A stretch of 64,000 nucleotides of DNA, taken from contig NZ_JXAK01000016.1 of assembly GCF_000829455.1 (NCBI RefSeq), positions 1-64,000 on the forward strand, read 5' to 3'. This DNA comes from Gordoniibacillus kamchatkensis. GTDB taxonomy: Bacteria; Bacillota; Bacilli; Paenibacillales; NBRC-103111. Below the pieces are notes generated by a model. The model was given only the letters and a program-made list of their open reading frames with translations, had not been told where the DNA came from and searched no databases. The position numbers and the translations under genes are program-made. Below, piece after piece: positions 8,506 through 17,628 of this stretch (position 1 is the stretch's first letter; each line of letters begins with the position of its first letter).

Positions 8506-9234
8506 TTGATAGCATACAACAAAGTAAACAAGCATTACGGGTCGTTTCATGTTCTTAAAAATGTCGATCTCGAAATCAAGCAGGGAGAAGTCGTCGTGGT
8601 GATCGGTCCTTCGGGCTCCGGCAAAAGCACGATGCTGCGCTGCATTAACCGTCTCGAGACGATTTCCAGCGGAGAGCTTACGGTGAACGGCGTCAAAGTG
8701 CACGACCGGAAAACCGACATCAACAAGCTGCGCCGCGATATCGGCATGGTGTTCCAGCATTTCAACCTGTACCCGCACATGAAGGTCATCGATAACATTA
8801 CGCTCGCTCCGATCAAGGTGCTCGGCGTAGATCCGAAAGAAGCGAAACAGACCGCCATGTACTATTTGGAGAAGGTAGGCATTCCGGACAAAGCGGAATC
8901 GTACCCTTCGCAGCTGTCCGGCGGACAGCAGCAGCGCGTGGCGATCGCCCGGGGGCTTGCGATGAAGCCGAAAATCATGCTGTTCGATGAGCCGACCTCC
9001 GCGCTCGATCCGGAAATGATCGGCGAAGTGCTCGACGTTATGAAGACGCTTGCAAAAGAAGGGATGACGATGGTCGTCGTCACGCACGAAATGGGCTTCG
9101 CCAAGGAAGTGGCCGACCGCGTCGTGTTCATGGATCAGGGACAGATCGTCGAGGAAGGGACGCCGGCGGAATTTTTCGCGAATCCGCGCGAAGAGCGGGC
9201 CCAGCTGTTCTTAAGCCGTTTGCTCAACCACTAA
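8506..9234 (+). CDS. glnQ: Polar amino acid (glutamine-type) ABC transporter ATP-binding protein
   Basis: This is the ATPase of a polar amino acid importer, about 242 residues. It has Walker [11 protein letters not shown]-loop [11 protein letters not shown], signature LSGGQQQR, Walker B IMLFDEP and H-loop VVVTHE, all typical of the GlnQ/HisP family. The start is placed at TTG 8506, 5 bases after AAAGGAGGGA; an upstream in-frame ATG at 8458 lacks a site and precedes sequence that does not match the family. It is the first gene of the four-gene importer. Confidence 0.92.
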   Translation: MIAYNKVNKHYGSFHVLKNVDLEIKQGEVVVVIGPSGSGKSTMLRCINRLETISSGELTVNGVKVHDRKTDINKLRRDIGMVFQHFNLYPHMKVIDNITLAPIKVLGVDPKEAKQTAMYYLEKVGIPDKAESYPSQLSGGQQQRVAIARGLAMKPKIMLFDEPTSALDPEMIGEVLDVMKTLAKEGMTMVVVTHEMGFAKEVADRVVFMDQGQIVEEGTPAEFFANPREERAQLFLSRLLNH

Positions 9235-9259
9235 TTTATAGATGAGAGGGGTTTTATCG

Positions 9260-10147
9260 ATGGTGAAAAGTTTCAAGCGGATGTCGGTTTTGAGTCTGGT
9301 CGCAGTATTTATGGTGGTGCTCGCTTTGGCAGGGTGCGGAAACAGCCAGACTCCCGCTCCGGCAGCGGGCGGCGACAAGAGCGCTCCGAAAGCGGAAGCT
9401 CCGAAGACGGACGCGGCCCAGCCGGCAGCGGCAGGCGGCCTTGACGAAATCAAGAAGCGCGGCAAGCTCGTCGTCGGCGTCAAGTACGATACGTTCCTGT
9501 TCGGCTTCAAAAACCCGAGCAGCGGCCAAGTGGAAGGCTTCGACGTCGATATGGCGAAAGCGATCGCGAAGAAAATTTTCGGCGACGAGTCCAAGCTTGA
9601 ACTGAAGGAAGTAACGTCCAACACCCGCATTCCGATGCTGCAAAAAGGCGACATCGACGCGATCATCGCCACGATGACGATTACCGACGAGCGCAAGCAG
9701 CAAGTTGACTTCACCGACGTTTATTTCAAAGCAGGCCAAGCGCTGCTGGTGAAGAAGGGCAGCCCGATCAAGTCGATTGCGGACATCAAGAAAGGCGTGA
9801 AGGTGCTCGGCGCGAAAGGCTCCACTTCGGTGAAGAACATCGCTCAGAAAGCTCCGGACGCCACGATTCTCGAGTTCAACAACTACCAGGACGCTTTCGC
9901 GGCGCTCAAAGCGGGTCAAGGCGACGCGCTTACGACGGACAACGCGATCCTGTACGGCATGGCGAAGCAAGATCCGAACTATCAAGTCGTCGGCGGCATC
10001 TTCACGGATGAGCCTTACGGCATCGCGGTGAAGAAAGGCAACACGGACCTGCAAAAGACGATCAACGATCTGCTGAAGGAAATGAAGCAAGACGGCTCTT
10101 ACGACAAAATGTATGAAAAATGGATCGGTGAAAAGCCGAGCAAGTAA
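9260..10147 (+). CDS. glnH: Amino acid ABC transporter substrate-binding lipoprotein (glutamine type)
   Basis: This is an extracellular lipoprotein of 295 residues. The signal peptide ends with lipobox LAGC (Cys26), followed by an Ala/Pro/Lys linker. The SBP family 3 domain begins near residue 55 with DEIKKRGKLVVGV and includes EGFDVDMAKAIAKK and the ligand-loop motif ATMTITDERKQQVDFT. It should capture glutamine or a related polar amino acid for the GlnQ/permease complex. The start ATG 9260 follows GAGGGG; an upstream ATG at 9242 is less well placed. Neighbouring glnKL supports glutamine as substrate, but specificity cannot be read directly. Confidence 0.9.
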   Translation: MVKSFKRMSVLSLVAVFMVVLALAGCGNSQTPAPAAGGDKSAPKAEAPKTDAAQPAAAGGLDEIKKRGKLVVGVKYDTFLFGFKNPSSGQVEGFDVDMAKAIAKKIFGDESKLELKEVTSNTRIPMLQKGDIDAIIATMTITDERKQQVDFTDVYFKAGQALLVKKGSPIKSIADIKKGVKVLGAKGSTSVKNIAQKAPDATILEFNNYQDAFAALKAGQGDALTTDNAILYGMAKQDPNYQVVGGIFTDEPYGIAVKKGNTDLQKTINDLLKEMKQDGSYDKMYEKWIGEKPSK

Positions 10148-10158
10148 TGGACTGCCGA

Positions 10159-10190
10159 GGGATGAGCGGCCGTAAGCGGCTGCTCGTCCC
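10159..10190 (+). terminator. Intercistronic hairpin after glnH
   Basis: The stem GGGATGAGC/GCTCGTCCC (one G-U pair) lies between glnH and the first permease gene and is followed by GCTCCATTTTC. It probably stabilises upstream mRNA or partly terminates, giving more binding protein than permease. Confidence 0.55.
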
Positions 10191-10220
10191 GCTCCATTTT
10201 CAGGGGAAGGAGGAAGTGCC

Positions 10221-10877
10221 GTGATCGATTTTTCCATCTTGACGAAATATAGCGATTTTTATATGAAGGGGCTCGGGAACGTCATTGAAGCGTGTTTGAT
10301 CGCCATGGCGGGCAGCTTCGTTCTCGGTACGATCATCGCCGTGTTCCGGATCGCCCCGATGCGGTGGCTGAATGCAATAGGCGCGTTGTACGTGGAGGTC
10401 ATCCGCAACATTCCGCTGCTGATGGTCGTGTACGGCTTTTACTTGCTGCCGCCGGTGTTCGGCATGTCGGCCGTCGACGGCTTCAAGTCGGGGACGCTCG
10501 GGCTGATCGTCTATACGGCGTCCTACATTGCGGAAGCGGTGCGCGCCGGCATATTGGCGGTGCCGAAAGGCCAGACGGAAGCGGCCAGAGCGTCCGGGCT
10601 GACGTATATCCAAACGATGCGCTACATCGTGCTGCCGCAGGCGATTCGGATCGTCATCCCGCCGATCGGCAACCAGTTCCTGAACATCGTGAAAAACTCC
10701 GCCATCCTCGGGGTCATCGCAGGCTTCGATCTGATGTACTATGCGGACAAAATTTCGAGCGATACGTTCCAATACTTTAGTCCTTATTTATTCGTCGCGC
10801 TGCTTTATCTCGTATTGACGATTCCGATCAGCTTCGGCGTTAAATATTTGGAGCGCAAATTTTCCAAGGCTCGGTAA
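10221..10877 (+). CDS. Amino acid ABC transporter permease (GlnM/GlnP type)
   Basis: This is an inner-membrane permease of the HisM/GlnP family, 218 residues with about five helices. The cytoplasmic coupling loop (EAARASGLTYIQTMRYIVLPQA) has the EAA signature of the family. GTG at 10221 follows GGAAGGAGG. It pairs with the homologous permease at 10892 to form the heterodimeric channel served by GlnQ. Confidence 0.9.
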   Translation: MIDFSILTKYSDFYMKGLGNVIEACLIAMAGSFVLGTIIAVFRIAPMRWLNAIGALYVEVIRNIPLLMVVYGFYLLPPVFGMSAVDGFKSGTLGLIVYTASYIAEAVRAGILAVPKGQTEAARASGLTYIQTMRYIVLPQAIRIVIPPIGNQFLNIVKNSAILGVIAGFDLMYYADKISSDTFQYFSPYLFVALLYLVLTIPISFGVKYLERKFSKAR

Positions 10878-10891
10878 AGGGGGGATGAAAT

Positions 10892-11542
10892 TTGGATTTC
10901 GCAGGCGCGTTTGCATGGGATAACGTCGTATTTATACTGAAAGGACTGCTCGTCACGCTCGAAGTTGCGCTCATTTCGATCGTCCTGAGCTTCGTTATCG
11001 GCTGTATCCTCGCTATCGTCCAATACGCCAAAATTCCGGTGCTGTCGCATATTGTAGCAACATGGGTGGAAATTATCCGAAACTTGCCGCTCCTGCTGCT
11101 CATTATGTTTACGTATATCGCGCTGCCGGACATCGGGATCAAGCTCGATCCGTTTGTCTCGACGGTGGTGGCATTGACCGTGTTCGAATCGGCGATGCTT
11201 GCCGAGATCGTCCGCGGCGGGCTCCGTTCCATCGAGAAGGGCCAGATCGAAGCCGCGCGGTCGTCGGGGCTGACCTATGTGCAGACGCTGTGGCATATCG
11301 TCCTGCCGCAAGCGCTCCGCAGCATGGTGCCGCCGACGGTGAGCCAGTTCATTTCGCTGCTGAAGGATACGTCGCTGGCGACGGCCATCGCGCTGCCGGA
11401 GCTCGTGCACAATATGAGCATTGTGAAGAGCCAGAACGTAAATTACACGCTGCCGGCCTTCCTGCTGGCAACCATGCTTTACCTGATCGTCAATTTCGCC
11501 TTGTCCATCGTGAGCAGACGTCTCGAGCTGAGACGGGCGTAA
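10892..11542 (+). CDS. Amino acid ABC transporter permease (second subunit)
   Basis: This is the second HisM/GlnP-family permease of the importer, 216 residues, with the coupling loop EAARSSGLTYVQTLWHIVLPQA. It starts with TTG at 10892 after AAAGGGGGGATG, 14 bases behind its partner. A terminator hairpin follows at 11575, closing the operon. Confidence 0.9.
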   Translation: MDFAGAFAWDNVVFILKGLLVTLEVALISIVLSFVIGCILAIVQYAKIPVLSHIVATWVEIIRNLPLLLLIMFTYIALPDIGIKLDPFVSTVVALTVFESAMLAEIVRGGLRSIEKGQIEAARSSGLTYVQTLWHIVLPQALRSMVPPTVSQFISLLKDTSLATAIALPELVHNMSIVKSQNVNYTLPAFLLATMLYLIVNFALSIVSRRLELRRA

Positions 11543-11574
11543 CGGGAATGTAAAAAGAATTCAACGGCGTAACG

Positions 11575-11622
11575 AAAGCCGTTCCCGCGGTGATTTGCAC
11601 CGACCGCGGGGGCGGCTTTTTT
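11575..11622 (+). terminator. Rho-independent terminator of the glnQH-permease operon
   Basis: AAAGCCG-TT-CCCGCGGT pairs with ACCGCGGG-GG-CGGCTTT around a short loop and runs into TTTTTT. It lies between the convergent permease and AraC genes. Confidence 0.85.
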
Positions 11623-11640
11623 GCGTTCGGCTGCGTCCGT

Positions 11641-12486
11641 TCACGCATGCAGGTTCCGTTTGCGGAATTGCTCCGGGGTGAAGCCGGTGCTTTTGCGGAA
11701 ATAGGAGACGAAGTGGCTGGAATCATTGAAGCCGGTCGAAAGGGCGATATATTTGATCGTAAGGCCGGGGTCGGAAAGCAGAAATTCTTTCGCCTTTTGG
11801 ATGCGGAACTGCAGCAAATACTGGTAGGCGCTAATGCCGAACACTTTGCGGAACAACGTGTTGATATGCTGCGGGCTGATGTTCGCAATGTCCGCCATCC
11901 AGCCGAGGCCGATGTCCGAATTGCCGAACTCTTTTTCGATTTTGACGAGGAGGGGCTTCAGCTTCTCGTGGTCTTTGGATAAGGACGATTGGCCGCTGGA
12001 GCGGCCGTACGTTTTGAGAAGCGCCAGAAACGAGTATACTTCCAGCGAGCCGTTGATCCCGGTAACGTAGAAGCTGTACTGGCACTTTTGCTCGAACACG
12101 TTGTGAATGTTCGCCAAGGGGCTGTCGGCATCCCAGTTGATCACGGTCATCAGCGGAACGTCGATGGCGGTTACGAGCGAAAACGCCAGCGAGCCTTCGA
12201 ATGTCAAATACCATGCCCCCCAGTGGCCCGAGACGGGGCAGTAGCTGTGAGGCGTATGCGGATTCAGTAAAATGCCGTGGCAGGGGGGCAGCCGGAACGG
12301 GGCGCCGCCGCCTACGATCATCTCGCCGCAGCCGTCGATCGTATGCAGCCAGTGATAATACGGGTATCCGGATTCCCGCATGATGCTTGGCTGTTGCGCC
12401 TGGTAGCCGACGGACTCAATGTGCAAGGGGAGCTGCTGGTCTACTTCCGTAATCATGAAATGTCTGCGGTATTCGCTGCTAGGCAT
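11641..12486 (-). CDS. AraC-family transcriptional regulator
   Basis: This is a 281-residue regulator with an N-terminal cupin-like sensor half and a C-terminal double helix-turn-helix of the AraC/XylS type (IANISPQHINTLFRKVFG ... STGFNDSSHFVSYFRKSTG). The start is placed at the ATG at 12486, directly after GGTGAG; in-frame upstream ATGs at 12504 and 12540 are less convincing. It is divergent from a second AraC regulator and next to a sugar importer, so it probably responds to that importer's sugar. Confidence 0.88.
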   Translation of the reverse strand: MPSSEYRRHFMITEVDQQLPLHIESVGYQAQQPSIMRESGYPYYHWLHTIDGCGEMIVGGGAPFRLPPCHGILLNPHTPHSYCPVSGHWGAWYLTFEGSLAFSLVTAIDVPLMTVINWDADSPLANIHNVFEQKCQYSFYVTGINGSLEVYSFLALLKTYGRSSGQSSLSKDHEKLKPLLVKIEKEFGNSDIGLGWMADIANISPQHINTLFRKVFGISAYQYLLQFRIQKAKEFLLSDPGLTIKYIALSTGFNDSSHFVSYFRKSTGFTPEQFRKRNLHA

Positions 12487-12692
12487 GTACTCACCGGCTT
12501 TCATTTTTTTATATGGAAAGTAGATAATCTTATATTTCATTTTACGTTCAAATCGGGTAAATATGGAAGTAGGACATTCTGAATGTTATATACTCTGGCG
12601 GTGCAATTCCTTGAGACCATTTGTTTGCAATTGCGCTTCATCGTTGTCGCACGTGATGAAAGCGCTATCATATCTGGGGAGGGATTCGTCCG

Positions 12693-13526
12693 ATGCAAGA
12701 GCTGACGCAACACTATGAACCTGCCTCTACTCTTCCGCTTTATTTAAAAAGCGTGCAGACAGGCAAGCTGCACGTGCCGGGCGGCAGCGGCGGGAGCAAA
12801 TCTTCTTTTGTCTGGATTCAGCCGCTGTCGCCGCAAGGAACTTTGCAAATCGAAGACGAGCGGATTCAGCTTGCGAGCGGTGAAGGAGTTTTGCTGTACG
12901 CCGCGGACAATCGCGTTCAGAGGATCCATTCCAGAGATGCTATTTTTAGGGCCGTCACGTTCGGGGGAACGCTGGCCCTGTCTCTTCTTTCCTCTTTTCA
13001 ATTGGCGCCCGGCTTGTACGGCTGGGACGAAAAATCGGTGCTGTCCGCGTTTTTGCGCAATTCGTGGGAAGCGTCGCTGGATAATAAGGACTACACCGAT
13101 CTGGAAGGCTCGAATTTGCTTTACACGTTCCTCGTGCTGCTCAAACAGTGCGCCGGCTGGCGCAGTCCCGTTGCCGCGGCGAAGCGGGCGCCGCAGTTCG
13201 AGAAGCTGCTGTGCCATTTGCAGAACGAATACGCCGATCCGGAGCTCGGCATCGAAACGATGGCCAAGGTGATGGGGGTCAGTCCGCAGCATCTGCACGC
13301 GATGTTTAAAAAGTATACGGGCGTCAGTCCTTATTCCTATTTGCTCCATCTGCGCCTCGACAAATCGAAGGAGCTGCTGCTTTGCACCGACTATACCGTG
13401 AAAAAAATCGCGGCGATGGTCGGCTTCCGGGACGTGTGCCATTACATAGCCAGCTTCCGCAAAAGCACCGGATGGACGCCTGAAAAATACCGCAGCCGTG
13501 AAGCGCACCAGCTCGCCGTTACATAG
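12693..13526 (+). CDS. AraC-family transcriptional regulator
   Basis: This is a 277-residue AraC/XylS regulator: cupin-like N-terminal half and C-terminal HTH pair (MAKVMGVSPQHLHAMFKKYTG; MVGFRDVCHYIASFRKSTG). It resembles the divergent regulator at 11641-12486 in layout, suggesting duplication. ATG at 12693 follows GGGGAGGG. Its stop lies about 110 bases before the sugar-binding protein gene, so it probably activates that transport operon. Confidence 0.88.
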   Translation: MQELTQHYEPASTLPLYLKSVQTGKLHVPGGSGGSKSSFVWIQPLSPQGTLQIEDERIQLASGEGVLLYAADNRVQRIHSRDAIFRAVTFGGTLALSLLSSFQLAPGLYGWDEKSVLSAFLRNSWEASLDNKDYTDLEGSNLLYTFLVLLKQCAGWRSPVAAAKRAPQFEKLLCHLQNEYADPELGIETMAKVMGVSPQHLHAMFKKYTGVSPYSYLLHLRLDKSKELLLCTDYTVKKIAAMVGFRDVCHYIASFRKSTGWTPEKYRSREAHQLAVT

Positions 13527-13550
13527 TTTTGTTATATATAATCCGATAAT

Positions 13551-13585
13551 ATCCATATTTCATATTTTATGGATTTCCCTATAAT
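13551..13585 (+). promoter_or_regulatory. Candidate regulated promoter of the sugar importer
   Basis: TATAAT at 13580-13585 has no good -35 element. Instead the inverted repeat ATCCATA ... TATGGAT (13551-13574) lies where an activator would bind. A weak -35 with an adjacent dyad fits AraC-type activation; the assignment is inferred. Confidence 0.45.
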
Positions 13586-13638
13586 TAATTGTAATTCATT
13601 GCATTCGTTTTCATAACTACAGAATGGGAGATGAACGT

Positions 13639-14937
13639 ATGAACATGAAAAAGGGGCTCACCATCAGTCTGGCCGCACTGCTCGCCGCAGCCGCCGCCGG
13701 CTGCAGCAGCTCGACAAACGCCGGAGGCGACACGGCCAAACCGTCGTCCGGCTCCAAGGAGAAGGTGCAGCTCACACTGTGGTACTGGAACCGCTCGATC
13801 GACGACAACTTGCTGGCGCAAGTGAACAAACAGTTTCCGAACATCGAGCTGAAAGCGGAAAAGATCGGCGGAGATTTCCGCGCCAAGCTCATTACGACGA
13901 TTACAGCGGGGACGGGGGCGCCCGATATTACCGGAATGAACTCCGATATCGCCACCTACTTCCCGAGCAAAGATAAATTTGTCAATTTGTTCGACCTTGG
14001 GGCGCAGAAGGAAGCGGGCAATTATTTGGAGTGGAAGTGGAAGCAAGGCGTTACCGGCGACGGCAAATTTATGCTCGGCTATCCGATGGATACCGGCCCT
14101 ACCGCCCTGTTTTACCGCGCCGATCTGTTCGAGAAGGCAGGGCTTCCGTCCGACCCGGCGCAAGTGACGGCACAGCTGAAAGATTGGAACGCCTACATCG
14201 ATGCCGCCAGAAAAATGAAAGCGGCGACGAACGGCCAAGTGTTCATGTTCGACAACATCTCGACGATCTACATGCAGTCTCTCGCCCAAGGCGACAAAGT
14301 GTATTTCGATACAACCGATAAATTTATCGGCGACCAGCCTCACATCAAAGCGGCTTGGGACCGAGCAGTCAGCATAAGCAAGGAAGGGCTTTCGGCCAAA
14401 ATCGGAGGCGGGACGAACGACTGGAACGCCGCCATGAACAACGGCAAAATCGCCTCCTTCATCGGCGCCGCGTGGATGATGCAAATTCTCGCGGAGGCGG
14501 CGCCCGACACGAAAGGCAAATGGCGGATCGCCCGCGCTCCGGGCGGCGACGGCAACAACGGCGGATCGTTCCTGGCGATTCCGAAGCAATCCAAGCATCC
14601 GAACGAAGCGTTCGAAGTGATCAAATGGCTGCAGAGCCCGGAAAACCAACTGCAGGCGTTCACTACGATGTCGCTGTATCCGTCGGCGCCTTCCGTGCTG
14701 AAAGACGCCAAGATGAACCAGCCGGCCGAATTTTTCGGCGGAGAAAAGGTCAACGAAACGTTTGCGGAATCGGCCAATCACGTCAAACCCGCCTACTTCG
14801 GCGCTTACGCCAACATTCCGAGCAAAGCGTTCGGCGACGAGCTGACGAACGTGGAGCAGCAAAATAAAGATCCGGAGAAAGCTTATGCGGATGCTCTCGC
14901 CAATGCGAAGAAGCAGCTGGAGCAAGCGACCCACTAA
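13639..14937 (+). CDS. Sugar ABC transporter substrate-binding lipoprotein (SBP family 1)
   Basis: This is an extracellular sugar-binding lipoprotein of 432 residues. The signal peptide ends in an alanine-rich lipobox with Cys22 (AAAGC), followed by a Ser/Gly/Lys linker and the family 1 domain (LTLWYWNRS; AGTGAPDITGMNSD). It should deliver an oligosaccharide or sugar to the two permeases downstream. The start ATG at 13639 follows GGGAGATG. No ATPase gene is present in the cluster, so a shared MsmX-like ATPase elsewhere is presumed. Confidence 0.9.
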   Translation: MNMKKGLTISLAALLAAAAAGCSSSTNAGGDTAKPSSGSKEKVQLTLWYWNRSIDDNLLAQVNKQFPNIELKAEKIGGDFRAKLITTITAGTGAPDITGMNSDIATYFPSKDKFVNLFDLGAQKEAGNYLEWKWKQGVTGDGKFMLGYPMDTGPTALFYRADLFEKAGLPSDPAQVTAQLKDWNAYIDAARKMKAATNGQVFMFDNISTIYMQSLAQGDKVYFDTTDKFIGDQPHIKAAWDRAVSISKEGLSAKIGGGTNDWNAAMNNGKIASFIGAAWMMQILAEAAPDTKGKWRIARAPGGDGNNGGSFLAIPKQSKHPNEAFEVIKWLQSPENQLQAFTTMSLYPSAPSVLKDAKMNQPAEFFGGEKVNETFAESANHVKPAYFGAYANIPSKAFGDELTNVEQQNKDPEKAYADALANAKKQLEQATH

Positions 14938-14943
14938 CCAAAC

Positions 14944-14976
14944 GAACCGGGATTCGGATGCCGCGAATCCCGGTTC
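14944..14976 (+). terminator. Intercistronic hairpin after the sugar-binding protein gene
   Basis: A perfect 13-bp stem (GAACCGGGATTCG and its complement) with a 7-base loop lies between the binding protein and permease genes. It is followed by CATCTGAG, not a U-tract, so partial termination or mRNA stabilisation is more likely than full termination. Confidence 0.6.
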
Positions 14977-15011
14977 CATCTGAGCAGCTGTTTCCGAAGG
15001 GGTGATTATCG

Positions 15012-15950
15012 ATGAGCGATACGAACGTCAGTCTCGCGGCAGGGGCTTCAAAGCGCGGCGGAAGCCAGCTGTGGCGCGAGATTTACAAGCATAGAGTCAT
15101 CTATTTGTTCATCTCGCCGTTCTTTATTTTGTTTGCGGTGTTCGGCCTGTTCCCGATTCTGTTTTCGCTCTATTTGTCGCTGCACAAATGGGACGGCATC
15201 GGCGAAATGAAATATTTGGGGCTTGGGCAATATAACTATTTGCTGCATGACGCGGATTTCTGGAAATCGATCTTGAACACGCTGGAGATCTGGATTATTT
15301 CCACGATCCCGATGCTGTTTTTCGCCCTGCTGATCGCTTTCCTGCTCAATTCCACATTTGTGCGCTTCCGCAACGTGTACCGCGTCATTTATTTTTTACC
15401 GAACGTCACTTCCATCGTGGCCGTTGCGATCGTATTCGGCACGATTTTCGGGGATAACTACGGCTTTTTGAACTTCCTGCTGAAGACGTTGGGGCTGCAG
15501 CCCGTCAAATGGCTCAGCTCGCCCGTCATGCTTAAAGTGGCGATCGCCGTCATGGTCATTTGGCGCTGGACCGGGTACAATTCGATCATTTATTTGGCCG
15601 GACTGCAAAGCATTTCGAACGAGCTTTACGAAGCCGCGCGCATCGACGGGGCCAATTTGATGCAAACGTTTTTCCGGATTACGATTCCGATAATTCGCCC
15701 GATCATTTTGTTTACTTTGATCACGTCGACGATCGGCGGCATGCAAATTTTCACCGAGCCGCAAGTGCTGACCAACAATTCGGGCGGACCCGAACACGGC
15801 GGCATGACGATCGTGCTCTACTTGTACCAGCAATCGTTCCTCAACCATATGTTCGGCTACGGCTCCGCGGTGGCGTGGGGAATGTTCGTGATCATCGCCG
15901 TCTTCTCGCTCATCAACTGGAAAATCGTGCAGTTGACGGAGAGAAAATAA
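15012..15950 (+). CDS. Sugar ABC transporter permease (MalF/UgpA type)
   Basis: This is a six-helix inner-membrane permease, 312 residues, with the coupling-loop motif EAARIDGANLMQTFFRITIP. The N-terminal tail is cytoplasmic and basic (RGGSQLWREIYKHR). It forms the channel with the permease at 15969. The ATG at 15012 follows GAAGGGGTG. Confidence 0.92.
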   Translation: MSDTNVSLAAGASKRGGSQLWREIYKHRVIYLFISPFFILFAVFGLFPILFSLYLSLHKWDGIGEMKYLGLGQYNYLLHDADFWKSILNTLEIWIISTIPMLFFALLIAFLLNSTFVRFRNVYRVIYFLPNVTSIVAVAIVFGTIFGDNYGFLNFLLKTLGLQPVKWLSSPVMLKVAIAVMVIWRWTGYNSIIYLAGLQSISNELYEAARIDGANLMQTFFRITIPIIRPIILFTLITSTIGGMQIFTEPQVLTNNSGGPEHGGMTIVLYLYQQSFLNHMFGYGSAVAWGMFVIIAVFSLINWKIVQLTERK

Positions 15951-15968
15951 AGGAGAGGAGGAGCCTCG

Positions 15969-16799
15969 ATGAATGGCAGGTTTCACCCCAAAAGCTTGTT
16001 GTATCAAATTCCTCTCTTGCTCGGCGCCATTATATCCATGTTTCCGTTCTACTGGATCATCGTCATGTCCACCCGCAAAACGAGCGACGTGTTCCGGTTT
16101 CCGCCCAAAGTGACATTCGGCACCGAGCTGCTCACGAATATGAAGCATGTGTTCCAAAATATGGACTTTTTCGGCGCCTTTTTGAATACGGTGTTTATCG
16201 CTTCTTGCCATACAGTGCTTGTGCTGCTCTTCTGTTCGCTGGCCGGCTTCGCTTTCGCCAAATACCAATTCCCGGGCAACAAAGTGCTCTTTAACATCCT
16301 GCTTGTGTCGATGATGGTTCCCGGCCAGCTCTCGCTCATACCGTCTTTCCTTATTATGCAGAAGCTGGGCTGGATCGGTTCCTTCAAGGCTTTGATCATA
16401 CCGGGGATGGCGAGCGCTTTCGGCATTTTTTGGATGAGGCAGTACGCCAAGGAGGCGATTCACGAGGAGCTGCTGAACGCCGGCAAAATCGACGGCTGCG
16501 GCGATTTCCGCCTGTACTGGAACGTAGCTTTGCCCGTGCTGCGGCCGGCGCTCGCGTTTCTCGGCATCTTTACCTTCATCGGCACGTGGAACGATTATTT
16601 ATGGCCGCTTATCATCATAAATGACTCCAAAAAATATACGCTGCAAATCGCGCTGTCGCAGCTGAACGGCATTTACAATACGGACTATGCCATGGTCATG
16701 GCGGGTACGTTTTTTGCCACCTTCCCGCTCATCGTCGTATTTTTGTTCGTCAGCCGGCAGTTCATTTCCGATATTGCTGCCGGAGCAGTGAAAGCATGA
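15969..16799 (+). CDS. Sugar ABC transporter permease (MalG/UgpE type)
   Basis: This is the second permease of the sugar importer, 276 residues, six helices, with a coupling loop EELLNAGKIDGCGDFRLYWN and the MalG-type C-terminus (ISDIAAGAVKA). The ATG at 15969 follows AGGAGAGGAGG, 18 bases behind its partner. The operon ends at a bidirectional terminator at 16903. Confidence 0.92.
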   Translation: MNGRFHPKSLLYQIPLLLGAIISMFPFYWIIVMSTRKTSDVFRFPPKVTFGTELLTNMKHVFQNMDFFGAFLNTVFIASCHTVLVLLFCSLAGFAFAKYQFPGNKVLFNILLVSMMVPGQLSLIPSFLIMQKLGWIGSFKALIIPGMASAFGIFWMRQYAKEAIHEELLNAGKIDGCGDFRLYWNVALPVLRPALAFLGIFTFIGTWNDYLWPLIIINDSKKYTLQIALSQLNGIYNTDYAMVMAGTFFATFPLIVVFLFVSRQFISDIAAGAVKA

Positions 16800-16902
16800 C
16801 GTCGCCGCTGAGCGGAGGCGCTGGTGCAGCATCGATCGATGCGGGAACCGGCAAAAGGCGGCAGAGTTTTATGCGAAGGAAAAGGAACGACGCAACGCAG
16901 TG

Positions 16903-16939
16903 AAAAAGCCGCCCGATCTCGAGGATCGGGCGGCTTTTT
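16903..16939. terminator. Bidirectional terminator
   Basis: A perfect 16-bp stem (AAAAAGCCGCCCGATC and its complement) with loop TCGAG has A and T tails on both sides, so it can end both the importer operon and the convergent DUF4395 gene. Confidence 0.9.
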
Positions 16940-16953
16940 GCTTGCGCGAAAAC

Positions 16954-17382
16954 TTACGTTTTTTGCGAGCGGCGATATTTATATTGGCTCCATTGGTAGT
17001 GGATAAAACACCCGATACAGAAGCCGAGAATGGCAACGAAAGCCGCCAAAGCCACCATCGCGGTGAAGATGTAGCCCGCTGCCGTCCAATGCAGAATGAA
17101 GCTGATGAAACCGAGGAAAAGAAGCGTGCATGCGATCGTTTGATTGAATTTTTGCTGGGCCGCGTCTTCCGGAACGTAGAGGGACGGATCTTTTTTGAGG
17201 AACGGTCTGGCCAGTTGGACGACAGGGTTGAAATTCAGCAGTATGCCCATCAGGCCGGCGACGAGCGGCAGCAAGAGCAGCCAGTACATGCCCGTCAGCC
17301 ACGAGAGCACTACGGAAAGCACAATAAACCATTGATTCGTTCTGACGAGCGGGCGGGGAATCGATTTCGGCACATCGGCCAT
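16954..17382 (-). CDS. DUF4395 family membrane protein
   Basis: This is a membrane protein of 142 residues matching the DUF4395 family: an N-terminal IPRPLVRTNQW motif, paired hydrophobic segments and a CIGCF motif near the C-terminus. The start is placed at ATG 17382, which is 10 bases after AGGAGG; an ATG at 17391 is too close to that site. Function is unknown; DUF4395 proteins often occur near thiol or redox proteins, and the cysteine pair CIGC is the only redox-like feature here. Confidence 0.85.
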   Translation of the reverse strand: MADVPKSIPRPLVRTNQWFIVLSVVLSWLTGMYWLLLLPLVAGLMGILLNFNPVVQLARPFLKKDPSLYVPEDAAQQKFNQTIACTLLFLGFISFILHWTAAGYIFTAMVALAAFVAILGFCIGCFIHYQWSQYKYRRSQKT

Positions 17383-17465
17383 CGATATCATTCCTCCTGT
17401 AATGGAATTTCACAATAGTATATCAATTATTCAACGAACAGACGAATAATCCTTTAAGCAGATAA

Positions 17466-17568
17466 ATGTCATATTAATGACATATAACATAACACAAATG
17501 TTGACAAAAGGCGAATCGTCTGTATAATTATCGTAAATAAAGTCATATATTATGACTAATACATGACA
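17466..17568 (+). promoter_or_regulatory. Sigma-A promoter flanked by ATGAC palindromes
   Basis: TTGACA (17501-17506), a 16-base spacer and TATAAT (17523-17528) form a strong promoter for the HPr-like gene. A dyad ATGTCAT-ATTA-ATGACAT lies upstream (17466-17483), another AGTCATA-TAT-TATGACT lies just downstream of the -10 (17541-17557), and a further half-site ATGACAT is at 17562-17568. They look like operators of one regulator. Confidence 0.75.
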
Positions 17569-17628
17569 TTGCATATGGGCTGCAAGAACTGAATTTTAGT
17601 TTCAAGCTGGATAGGAGGATGGTCGCCA

